Source: Bathymodiolus brooksi (lineage: Eukaryota > Mollusca > Bivalvia > Mytilida > Modiolidae). Taken from it: a stretch of DNA of 64,000 nt. A model generated the notes under the pieces. The model had not been told where the DNA came from. It saw only the letters and a list, made by a program, of their open reading frames with translations, and searched no databases. Location: assembly GCA_963680875.1 (NCBI GenBank), contig OY804588.1, forward strand, positions 93,118,233 to 93,182,232. The letters are read 5' to 3'. Positions within the stretch are counted from its first letter, which is position 1. Each line of letters opens with the position of its first letter. This document shows, piece after piece, positions 20,795-31,148 of this stretch. The translations under genes and the position numbers were made by a program.

Positions 20795-22930
20795 CACAGG
20801 CGCATGAGGCATGGATTTCGTTACCTCCTCCCCCCTTTTCTCTACTACCCCCCCCCCCCCCCCCCCCCTTTTTTCAAAATTTTCATATAAATCATTCCTT
20901 TTTCAAAATTTTCATAATCATTCGATTTTTCTTCATTTGACAATATCAGTAGACATCATACATCATGAATAATACGTGTATTCTGTGTTCACAGTTTTTC
21001 GACTGATACAGTATAAGATAGAAGGTAAGCAACTCCATTTTCATATTTCGCGCCATATCGCTCACCTCGGTTGGGAAACCCCCGTGTTTTTTACACTTTT
21101 TACCTTGTCTACATATGGCACTGTCGTATCAAACTGTTTCTAAGACACTTACCTAATTGCCCATGTTCGAATTTCAGTCTGTACGTCGATCTTTTCCAAG
21201 AAATCTCGCCGAGAATAGCGAGGCAACTTCGTTTCTAGGTCAAACTACATCATTTGAGACGGAAGTGCAAGAACGGGAACCCTGGGATTTTTACGAATGG
21301 ATTACCTGCAATGAAAAACCCAGATGCGCTCCGAATATTTTTCCCATAATGTTTTGGCGGGAAATATAAACCGCTGAAAAAACATAACAGCAGACGGATT
21401 ATTTCGTAAAAATGGCACAACGACCATCTGAATATGGAAACATTGAAATAATTTGATGGTAAATAACTGTTCAAAAAGAAATTCAAATTGAGAAATAGAT
21501 GATTGAATGGTTAGAACTGAAGTCAAAATTTCAATGAAAAAGAAATATTCAGCTTGCCTCTACTTCAAATTATTAAAATCATACCCAAACAAATACATAT
21601 ACAACTAAAAAAAAAAATTATGGCATTTTACCCTCTTCCTCAATAAAAGGGCTCCCAACTGATAAAAATGTGTAAGGGAGCCGGAGGGACCATTTAACTA
21701 AGGGGGGGCTATTTCTTTTTCATGGGTAAAAAATAACTTGTTTAACTATTTGAACGTGAAATAATAATTCGTGAACTTTTTTCGCATTTAACATCCTCGC
21801 GAAGAAAGCGAAAATTAAATACCCACCAAAATAACCACTTATACGGTAAAATAGGATTTTTTTTCTGGATTTCAACACTGATTTCTGTCACTGCTGAAAA
21901 GTGGAGTTACACAAGTTATTTATTTTTTACCCCTGTAAGACAGATTATTGTTTTATAAAATCAGTGACATGAAATGAAAAAGAAATAGCCCCCTTAGTTA
22001 AATGGTCTCTCTGGCTCCCTTATACATTTTTATCAGTTTGGAGCCCTTTTATTGAGGAAGAGGGTAAAATGCCATAGTCCCATTCAATAGCTGTTCTCAG
22101 CTTCTTCTTCCTTTGTTTTTTTTTTATTTATTTATTTATTATTTTTTTTTAGTTGTATATGTATTTGTTTGGGTATGATTTTAATAATTTGAAGTAGAGG
22201 CAAGCTGAATATTTCTTTTTCATTGAAATTTTGACTTCAGTTCTAACCATTCAATCATCTATTTCTCAGTTTGAATTTCTTTTTGAACAGTTATTTACCA
22301 TCAAATTATTTCAATGTTTCCATATTCAGATGGTCGTTGTGCCATTTTTACGAAATAATCCGTCTGCTGTTATGTTTTTTCAGCGGTTTATATTTTCCGC
22401 CAAAACATTATGGGAAAAATATTCGGAGCGCATCTGGGTTTTTCATTGCAGGTAATCCATTCGTAAAAATCCCAGGGTTCCCGTTCTTGCACTTCCATCT
22501 CAAATGATGTAGTTTGACCTAGAAACGAAGCTGCCTCGCTATTCTCAGCGAGATTTCTTGGAAAAGATCGACGTACAGACTGAAATTCGAACATGGGCAA
22601 TTAGGTAAGTGTCTTAGAAACAGTTTGATATGACAGTGCCATATGTAGACAAGGTAAAAAGTGTAAAAAACACGGGGGTTTCCCAACCGAGGTGAGCAAT
22701 ATGGCGCGAAATATGAAAATGGAGTTGCTTACCTTCTATCTTATACTGTATCAGTCGAAAAACTGTGGACACAGAATACACGTATTATTCATGATATATG
22801 ACGTCAACTGATATTGTCAAATGAAGAAAAAACGAATGATTATGAAAATTTTGAAAAAGTAATGATTTATATGAAAATTTTGAAAAAAGGGGGGGGGGAG
22901 GAAACGAAATCCATGCCCCATGCGCCTGTG
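20795..22930. mobile_element. Giant fold-back transposon, hAT-like, 8-bp target duplication
   Basis: 2136-bp element with ends CACAGGCGCATGAGGCATGG and CCATGCCCCATGCGCCTGTG, flanked by CTGAAGAT at 20787-20794 and 22931-22938. Its left arm (about 20795-21720) is the inverted copy of the right arm (about 21970-22930) with few differences, leaving a unique centre of roughly 250 bp (about 21720-21970). Each arm carries the same frames in mirror image (21157-21369 plus and 22388-22600 minus; 21302-21526 minus and 22231-22455 plus). Differences between arm copies include amino-acid changes, so these are probably not selected genes. The 8-bp duplication and CA.GG ends fit the hAT superfamily; no transposase is present. 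Confidence 0.88.
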
Positions 22931-22938
22931 CTGAAGAT

Positions 22939-23159
22939 CACACAAATATGAGTTATTACAATTTGTGTGGTATTGGATCACAACACAGCAATATTTCAAA
23001 AGGAAAAGGAGGATAGGGGTACATTTTAAAATCACTGGTATGCAAGACTTCAATAGTCAAGGTAGACAGAAATAAAAATGTGACATTGAATAGATGTCCT
23101 TAAAGTAGTTATGAATTAAAAAAACCCAGAACAAATCAGTTCAGCCAGCTTTTTAACTA
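22939..23159. other. Dynamin intron segment, nothing recognised
   Basis: AT-rich intron between the fold-back element and the following TA element. No feature seen. Confidence 0.45.
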
Positions 23160-24094
23160 CAGTCAAACCTGTCGTAACGGTCACCTTTGTATAATGGTCA
23201 CCTGCTCATAACGGTCACTTTCGTGCTCTGCGGTGCATTTTACCATATATTTTAATTCGATATAGCGGTCACCTGTTCAATGTGGTCAGCGGTCACCATT
23301 GATAAATAATTTTCAGCGTAAAACCTTTGTATAACGGTAAATTTATTTTGAAAATAATACCGGAAGTGATTTTGGAAGATCGGTATTTTTCTCAAATGTA
23401 CCAAAAATCCAGAGGTGTTACAAAATATATTGATTAATTTAGTTAACTAAATAAACAAACACCATAAATTTTGTGAATAGTAAATTACATAAAAGACAGT
23501 TTATCCCCGAGCGTTATTGGAGATTTTTATTCATTACGACGAGAGTAGAAATTCACTCACCAAAAATGTTTTGTATCTAGTACATCATGTCAAAATCATC
23601 AACATGCGTAAACAGGAAAGCTTTGAAATTAGAGAACAAAGTGAAAGCAATAAATCATTGTGATGTTGGGAAAAGTTGTCGGGCTGTGGGCGAGGAGATG
23701 GGTGTTGGTCGTACACAGATAATAAACATTCTTAAAAGAAAACGTGATATTCTTGACGATTTTGAAAACAATGCTTCCAGATCAACGTCGTGTTACTGGA
23801 AATTGTACTTTTGTTTATTAAATATCTGTATTTATTTATTTGTATGTTTTATTAAAATCATATCATATTGAGATAATTTCATCAACAATAAATGTAAACA
23901 AGAGTAATATGACGACAGGAACAAAATAACAAGTAAACCATGATTAAAAACATAAGATGTGATGAAAAATGTTTATTTACAACTAGCGTGCAATATTTTG
24001 TCGAAAAATTAAAATCCTTCATATAACGGTCACCTGCATATAGTGGTCATTTTGTCAGTCTCCCCCAGGTGACCACTATAGACAGGTTTGACTG
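23160..24094 (+). mobile_element. Pogo/Tigger element, deleted copy keeping the HTH
   Basis: TIRs CAGTCAAACCTGTCGTAACG and (reverse complement of the right end) CAGTCAAACCTGTCTATAGT, flanked by TA at 23158-23159 and 24095-24096. Subterminal AACGGTCACCT and ATAGTGGTCA repeats extend the symmetry. The interior holds the start of a transposase gene (23587-23871). At 935 bp it is too short for a full transposase, so it is an internally deleted element. Confidence 0.9.
23587..23871 (+). pseudogene. Truncated pogo/Tigger transposase, CENP-B-type N-terminal domain
   Basis: 94-aa frame: MSKSSTCVNRKALKLENKVK, AINHCDVGKSCRAVGEEMGV, GRTQIINILKRKRDILDDFE. Residues about 9-60 match the CENP-B/pogo N-terminal helix-turn-helix: the RKALxLExKVKAI start, GKS.RAVxEEMGV, then QIxNILKRK and the DDFE that links to the next subdomain. 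After about residue 67 the frame becomes hydrophobic and unrelated (CYWKLYFCLLNICIY), showing that the rest of the gene is deleted. It starts about 430 bp inside the left TIR, where an intact Tigger transposase would start. It cannot encode a catalytic enzyme; whether a short DNA-binding protein is made is unknown. Confidence 0.85.
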
Positions 24095-24390
24095 TATTTA
24101 CTAAATTTGGGCAGGGTAACGTCAGAGGGGTTGCGAAACAATGTTTCGATTAATCACGATTAACTTCTCCCAGGAGTCTCCCCACTTCTCTCTGTTGTCT
24201 CCCACTTCTCCCTGTGAGCTCTCTGAAAGAGAAACCACTTCTCCCTCTAATTTGAAAGTAGTGGGAGCCCTGTTAAACTGTTAAAAGAAAGATAACTTGC
24301 CATTATCTCCCTTAGAAATTAAATAATGCTGATATAGTGTAACATGTTTATACTATACATTACATGTAGGTATTCACATTTTAATATTCT
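24095..24390. other. Dynamin intron segment
   Basis: Pyrimidine-rich stretches (CTCCCACTTCTCCCTG-like repeats at about 24165-24260) and otherwise unassigned sequence. Confidence 0.4.
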
Positions 24391-24924
24391 TTTTAGCTCA
24401 CCGTACCAAAGGCAATGTGGGCTTTTGGCATCACTTGGCATCCGTCGTTTGTTGTCTGTCATCTGTTAACTTTTCACATTTTAATCTTCTCCTCTGAAAC
24501 CCATCAGCCAAATGAACTGAAACTTAGTAGGAAGCATCTATGGAAAGCCCTCTCTAAAGAGTGCACATTTTGTTATGATCCATTACCAAACATGGCCCTC
24601 CACAGGCAATTCTTGTTTCTGATTGGCCAATTTTTAAAAATCTCCTCCTCTGAAACTGCTTGGCCAAATTAAATGAAACATGGCAGGAAACATCTATGAA
24701 GATTGCTCATTTCGTCTCGATCGGTTAACAAACATTGCCACCACAGGCAATTATTGTTTCTGATTGATCGATATCTAAAAAATATTCTCCTCTGAAACTG
24801 CCGAGCCAAATGAACCGAAACTTGGTAGGAAGCATCTACATGTATGGAAGGTTGTGTATTAAGTTTCCTAAAAGCAGAATGAAAGGTGAACGACAAAGGC
24901 TCAGCCCACTTAGCCTCTAGTTTA
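24391..24924 (+). repeat. Hairpin-headed repeat, subfamily A2, complete
   Basis: Head TTTTTAGCTCACCGTACCAA with GGCAATGTGGGCTTTTGGCA, then three modules with CTGAAACTTAGTAGGAAGCA, TCTCCTCTGAAAC and CAAACATGGCC. The tail is TGAACGACAAAGGCTCAGCC then CACTTAGCCTCTAGTTTA. Frames on both strands here are module readings and not genes. Confidence 0.8.
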
Positions 24925-25639
24925 ATTAAGTGCTAACTTGGAATTGTTTTATTGGCTTTGTTTCTTTTTACGTGCAAGTTCATTCATCATCTGTTGGTAT
25001 ATATATCACATAAATCAATATACACTGAAGTCTAGGTAGAATCCCCAGGATTTTGCTTGGTTTCACCTCCTAATATTTTCTTCATACTAGATGATTGGTC
25101 AATTACATTATGTGATGTCACTCTGGAATCGAAATATGCATTGTAAATGTATGCATATTGTAGGGACCATTTTATTGTTATTACAGACAATGACATTGTA
25201 GTTAATTAATGATCATTTGTATTATCTATTACTCAGAAACATCTTTGAATTTAATACACAAGATTTCAGAAATGCATACTATGCAAAGTCAATTACGGTA
25301 TAGGGAAATTATTAATAATTACGTAAAGATAAATTAAAATTAACTGTTTTCTGAAAATTGTTACCAAGGTAACTAAAGTACCTAAAACTTCAGGGTCACA
25401 AAGTTCATCACATTTGTTTGACAATTTTACAATAAAATGGTTGTTTATGTTACATTAATGTGCTCTCATTGGACAATTTTAGATTGGGGATATGAAAAAA
25501 GTATGTATCAGTAATTTATCATTTTTGACCACTAGACTACTGCACCCTTCTCTCAAAATAGACAATTGTTGTGTTTTGTGTAGAAATAGTAACCATGTAT
25601 ATGCCATCAAATTTTTAAATAAAGGATTGGTTGGTTGGT
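24925..25639. other. Dynamin intron segment, nothing recognised
   Basis: AT-rich intron sequence with no family, array or frame I recognise. A short run GGTTGGTTGGTTGGTTC at 25628-25644 borders the next SINE fragment. Confidence 0.5.
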
Positions 25640-25790
25640 TGGTTCATGGTGTTTACCGCCACTTTCAACCATATTTCACTTATATCGTGGCGGTCAGTTT
25701 TATTGGTGGAGGAAACCGGAGTACCCGTAAAAAAGCACTGACCTGTCGCAAGTCACTGACAAATATTTTAGAATGAGATGCTAGTGCACA
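25640..25790 (-). repeat. Dispersed SINE-like repeat, minus orientation
   Basis: TTTACCGCCACTTTCAACCA, TATCGTGGCGGTCAGTTTTA, GGAGGAAACCGGAGTACCCG and GACCTGTCGCAAGTCACTGA match the order of the copy at 1636-1855. It ends about 90 bp upstream of the next dynamin exon. The palindromic GGCGGTAAACACCA/TGGCGGTCAG part is a good family mark. Confidence 0.65.
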
Positions 25791-25879
25791 AATTTCCCTA
25801 TTTTCATTGATCATTTTACAGACAGGAAAATATAAATATAACAACAGTTGAATATATAATGAGATATTTATATTTTCAG

Positions 25880-25928
25880 AGCACAAGACAAATCAGAAAG
25901 TACTGCAAAAAGAAAAGTAGGAAATCAG
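25880..25928 (+). CDS. DNM1: Dynamin exon: linker between stalk and PH domain
   Basis: 49-nt exon, phase 2 to 0, acceptor TTTCAG, donor GTGAGG. Completes the split Lys and reads AQDKSESTAKRKVGNQ. It is the short, polar, poorly conserved linker (compare human AQQRSNQMNKKKTSGNQ) ending in the conserved GNQ. The next exon found begins VIRKGW, so the four residues DEIL/GEIL seen in DNM1 and in some DNM2 isoforms are absent from this join. Confidence 0.92.
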
Positions 25929-26091
25929 GTGAGGAGTTATGTCCCTTTAAAGATTTTTCATTCATTGATATAGTAGATTGATTAGAATTACACAAATGGC
26001 AAGATACAAAAAACAACAGTTTTTGTACTAACTCATTTCAGTTTTTATTTTGGATCATTTTTTTCCCACATTTTATTCCGACATTATCATT

Positions 26092-29000
26092 TTTAGCTCA
26101 CCTGACCCAAAGGGTCATGTGAGCTATTGTCACCACTGAGCGTCCGTCGTCGTCCGTCCGTCCGTTAACTTTTCACATTTTAATCAACTCCTCTGAAGCC
26201 ACTGGGCCAATTTGAACCAAACTTTGGTAGAATGGTCCTTGGATGGCCCCCTTCCAAAATTGTGTCCGGTGATCCCGACTTCCATCCAAGATGGCCACCA
26301 AGCTAAAAATAGAAAAAAGGGGGAGTGAAATTTTAATTGTTCATTGTTCAAAATGAGCTCAAATTTTAACTGCAGCTACAGCACGCACAGCGCGATTTAG
26401 CAAGAAATCACTCAGGTCCGACGTCGGTGAAATCAAGAAAATGTCGGAGAAATTAAAAAAAAAGTCGGTGTTGACACCGCGAAATGTCCGAGAAAAATCG
26501 AACACGGTGATTTACTATAAAACACCGACAAAACACCGACATTGACGATTAAACGCCGCGAAATAAAGAAATGGGATATTAACCTTTATTTGTACATTTG
26601 TATGTTCTTGAGACTGTCATTTTTGATAATATGAATGATTCATAGCAAATACTTATTTTCTTTTTCAGGTGTGCAAGCTATGTGATCATTTTTCGTTCTT
26701 TTATTCTGATATTTGCTTTTGTTTTAATCTATTATGTTAAGAAAACAATGCCGGTAAAAACGTTTAGTATTATGTGATCATTACCATTTATAAGCTTGTG
26801 TTGTATTATTTTGTTAATTAAAATAAACTTGATCTTTTGAATGCAAGCTTGGTATCCCGAGTTAATTTGCTTTCGGGTGTTCAATTAATGGTCGACTTGG
26901 CACGTGACTTAAGTTCACCTGTTACAAAAGTTTCTAGATCCCCAAAAGCACGCTTTGATCGATAGCATGTGGAAACCTTTCTAGATTTACGTTCACGTGA
27001 AAAATATGTGTACAAATCAGAAATGGAACTTTTATTAAAGGTAAAATAACACGTGGCTTGCAAAAGGGGATTAACGACATACAAATACGAAAAAGCACGT
27101 TTGCTTTAGATAAAAAATTACATCGATTTTTTTTTTCAATCATTCTCGGTGTGTTTTTAAATCAATCCCGCAGCCTCAGGTAACTGTGTATTTGACCTTT
27201 TAGTGACCTAGTTCAATGTGTGCACTACATAAAAATAGACACATCCGTACATTGATAAAACACAGGTGATTAAAAATAATAACATCGATATAAACCAATC
27301 GAAATGTTGGGATTAGACAAGGATTTATATAGTAGGACTACTATATATATCCCTGGATTAGATAATATACGCAAAACAAGATGCGTGCTCAACCTCATAA
27401 ATCCTATAAATAAAATGTATGCCATGCTGGCATCCCTGAAAAAAAACCCGGTATCAAATTGAAATATAAAGTACGAAATAGTAAAAAATCAAAACTAAGC
27501 AACAAAAAACAAAAGAACACATGAAGTACAGTTACATGTACGTGTATACACGTATGATTTTCGCCGCGGTTTTGTCACCGGCAATTAAAATATTTCACCG
27601 ACATTTAGGTCCTAATTTGTTAATTTTCGCGGTGAAAGTTTCACCGTGATTTCACCGACATTTTACGGTGATTTTATGACATATCACCGACATTTCACCG
27701 CGAAAAAACACCGACCAAGGTGATTTCTTGCTAAAACGCGCTGTGCGTGCTGTACATGGCAAGGAGTAGTTTAACCTATATTCCGGGTTTTTCTGTGAAA
27801 TTTTTCTTTCAGCCGATATATACCGATTATGCAAATTAGGCATATTTTGATAAAAGATCACATTTAAATCTTCTCCTCTGAAACCGCTGAACCAAATTAA
27901 ACCAAACCTGGCAGGGATGGTCCCTAGGTGGGTCCCTTTCAAAATGTGTCCGACAGCCCCGCCCTTCATTCAAGATGGCTGCTGTTACTAAAAATAGAAA
28001 TTTCTTCAATTGTCCATTGCTGCTTTAGTATAAGTCAAAATGAGCTCAAATTTTAACTGCAGCTACATGGTAAGGAGTAGTTTAACATATACTCTGCGTT
28101 TTTCTGTGAAATTTTTCTTTCAGCCGATTTATACCGATTATGCAAATTAGGCATATTTTGATAAAAGATCACATTTAAATCTTCTCCTCTGAAACTGCTG
28201 AACCAAGTTACACTAAACCTGGCAGGGATGGTCCTTGGGTGGGTCCCTTTCAAAAGTGTGTCTGACAGCCCCACCTTCCATTCAAGATGGCTACTGTTAC
28301 TAAAAATAGAAATTTCTTCTATTGTCCATTGCTGCTTTAGTATAAACCAAAATGAGCTCAAATTTTAACTGCAGCTACATGGCAATGAGTAGTTTAGCAT
28401 ATATATATTCCGGGGTTTTCTGTGAAATTTCTCTTTCATCCGATTTATACCGATTATGCAAATTAGGCATATTTTGATAAAAGATCACATTTAAATCTTT
28501 TCCTCTGAAACCGCTGAACCAAATTAAACTAAACCTGGCAGGGATAGTCCTTGGGTAGTCCCATTTCAAAATTGTGTCTGACAGCTCCACCCTCCATTCA
28601 AGATGGCTGCTGTTACTAAGAATATAAATTTCTTCAATTGTCCATTGCTGCTTTATTATCAATCAAAATGAGCTCATATTTTAGCTGCAGCTACATGACA
28701 ATGAGTAGATTAACATATATTCTGGGTTTTTCCGTGAATTTTTTCCTTCAACCAATTTATACTGATTATACAAATTAGACATATTTTGATAAAAGATTAC
28801 ATTTAAATTTTTCCTCTGAAACTGCTGAACCAAATTAAACCAAACCTGGCAGGGATAGTCCTTGGGTAGTCCCACTTCAAAATTGTGTCCGACAGCTCCA
28901 CCCTCCATTCAAGATTGCTGCTGTTACTAAAAATAGAAATTTCTTTAGTTGTCAATTTCCGCTCTATTACAAATCAAAATTAACTCAAATTTTAATTGCA

Positions 29001-29250
29001 GCTATATGGCAATGAGTAGTTTAACATATATTCTGGGTTTTTCTGTGAGATTTTTTCAACCAGTTTATTTCGTTTAGGAATATTATGTGATAAAAATCAC
29101 ATCAAAATCTTTTGCTCAGAAATTTGAGTTGAAATGATCTTTGGGTGGCCCACTTTCAAAATTATGTGTAACACCCCCATTTTCTATCAACATTAGATAT
29201 CAAATTGAAAACCAGGTGAGCGATTACAGGCTCCTGGGAGCCTCTAGTTT
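26092..29250 (+). repeat. Hairpin-headed repeat, family A1, long copy with nested element
   Basis: Head TTTAGCTCACCTGACCCAAA with GGGTCATGTGAGCTATTG forms a hairpin, followed by GTCCGTCGTCGTCCGTCCGT. After a nested TA element (26379-27752) come four modules of about 305-310 bp, each with CTCCTCTGAAACCGCTGAAC, CTGGCAGGGATGGTCC, TTCAAGATGGCTGCTGTTAC, TTAACTGCAGCTACATGGCA and ATTATGCAAATTAGGCATAT. The tail is CCAGGTGAGCGATTACAGGC then TCCTGGGAGCCTCTAGTTT. Minus-strand frames at 27652-28908 are one module translated again and again. A related 3' portion is at 39946-41037. Confidence 0.87.
26379..27752. mobile_element. TA element (CAGCACGCACAGCGCG) inside family A repeat
   Basis: TIRs CAGCACGCACAGCGCGATTT and (reverse complement of the right end) CAGCACGCACAGCGCGTTTT, both followed by AGCAAGAAATCAC. 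It interrupts a module at GCTA/CATGG with TA duplicated (26377-26378, 27753-27754). Uninterrupted sister modules (for example 28067-28083) give the empty site. Subterminal zones hold many CACCGACATTT and ACACCGCGAAA motifs. The centre (about 26590-27540) shows no transposase frame. Probably a non-autonomous pogo/mariner-type element. Confidence 0.9.
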
Positions 29251-29407
29251 AAATGTATTTTTCATCAGAACTTGTGTTCATTTCTTACCTTTACTATTCA
29301 AATGCTCAATTTTTAATGAGGTATTTTTTTGGACTATTTAATTAGGGATTTAAAGAAACACATAAGAACCAAGTAAGTCAAATATTAGATAATAGTTAAG
29401 TAATTAA

Positions 29408-31148
29408 GGTGGTAGGTATGGGAGATAAATCTATTTTCAGTGTCTTCTCAAATATATGATCATCTGTGCGTTTGAACATTCCCCCTCAATTCCAAGCTTC
29501 TTTGTGACAAAGATTGTTTACATTGGATATGGCCAGTTAAAAAAATGACTCCTTTTACCTTTCCATAGCTGTACTCCTTGCAGGGCTCACCAAACCAGGC
29601 GAAGTGGGCGAAATTCTCACCCTATATCGGCTGAAGTCGCTCTCCCTCGACTATAAAGCGAAATTAAAGTCGCCTTGTTTCTTTTTGCAAGTCACTCTTT
29701 TCTTGCAAATAATCTTCGTTTTATGGTCAAGCTGATTGTCAAAACAATTGTAATCAATGGGAAGATACATAAGAATAAGAGGAAAAGGTTTTATTCAAGC
29801 AATAAAGAAGGTTTAATTTGTTGATACAAAAGTATCACGGCAAACTTCTGAAAATTTGTACTGACGAAATTCCAGGTGAATATGAAATCCCAAATCTTAA
29901 AATATACAAACAGACGTTTCCTGTACGAAATTGGCCGTTGAATTGTGTTATATTCTAATTATTTTCACAAAACTTGAGTTATTTGTAGCTTTTTAAAAGC
30001 TAAACAATCAACATGTCTAAGTTTTAAACACAGCGATCATGGGGACGTAGGAAATCGGGGGAAGGAAACAAACATTTAGATGTCATTGACAGATTTCAAG
30101 GCAAAAATGAATAAATCTAAAATCAATAAATATAAGATAAATAATAATAATAAAACAAATACAAAACATGAATTTAATGTTAAATATGAAAGCTATAAAC
30201 AAGATATTAGCAAAGATAGAAAGCTATGTTTGGGAAAAAAACTAATATCTGATCCCCTCTTATACCGCCGCCCCCTTCTTCTAAGACAACTAAAGAATAA
30301 CCAGAATCAAACGAATACAACTGGAGCACAGAATTTGAAGGAATTTAACAATACAGCTGGGTGGCTGTCTGTGTTTTTTGTGGGTTTTTTTTGTAATGAA
30401 TTAATCAAGTAGAGTCACCCTCAAACCACCCCTCCCCCTCCCCAGCCGACTTGAAAATAAAGACAAATGCAGTCATTTGGTAATTTGGACATCCACTTTG
30501 TCAATTATAAGAATTGAAAAGCCTTTTGTTATTGGTAACTAGTTATATTTTATCTCACAAACAAAGAAACTAGCAAAGGATGGGTGTGTGATAACTTTCC
30601 TCAACAATTTCATCATTTTTTTCTGGGTACAAATTTAAATATTTTAAAAATCTGACGGTAAAAGTTTGTAAAATTTGGTGCAATGATGTCTATATGTCTA
30701 TTCTTCAGTGTGACATTTTTTGGTGGAAATTAATTGACAGGAATTTGTTTAATCTGATTTTTAATACCAAGGTGGTCCTCAGAGCATCCCCCCTTTTTTG
30801 CAGTTTCCACTGTTTTGCACGTGATTATCTCCAAACAGGATATTCAGATATGCTAGATATTTCATGTTTATTCAACAACAACACTCTCAAGTGTATTAAA
30901 GCCAAAATATTCCCTTTCAATCAGAAATAAATGTGCATATCTATTAGAATCTTCCGAAACTAGTATTACCATCTGGCGTCAAGAATACCCCCAAAATTGC
31001 TATATTTAGGATGTGCTATGGAGAAAACGGCACGGTGAAATTTTTTGAAACTTTGGCAGATAATGTATTTAGACATAACTATTCCATGATGCAAATTTAA
31101 AAAAAATTGAATGATGGGAAAATTTTAGGGTAACCCAGGTCTACCACC
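29408..31148. mobile_element. TTAA-flanked element (GGTGGTAG ends)
   Basis: Left end GGTGGTAGGTATGGGAGATA and reverse complement of the right end GGTGGTAGACCTGGGTTACC share the first nine bases, each flanked by TTAA (29404-29407, 31149-31152), as for piggyBac- or Kolobok-type insertions. The right TTAA is also the first four bases of the abutting family D repeat, so the junction is ambiguous. The interior includes a dispersed GGGCTCACCAAACCAGGCGA fragment at about 29580-29700. The frames at 30080-30412 and 30694-30930 show no domain I recognise. Confidence 0.6.

Noticed and set aside
21157..22600. Two pairs of mirrored 70-78-aa genes in the fold-back element
   Set aside because: They are the same DNA in the two arms; arm differences change amino acids, and no start context or homology was seen.
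27652..28908. Minus-strand frames with repeated IPARFGLIWFSGFRGEDLNV
   Set aside because: Each is one module of family A translated; the same peptide recurs at 40217-40693 with random changes.
30080..30412. 110-aa gene on the plus strand
   Set aside because: Composition is Lys/Asn-rich as expected from AT-rich DNA, there is no recognisable domain, and it lies inside a TTAA-flanked element.
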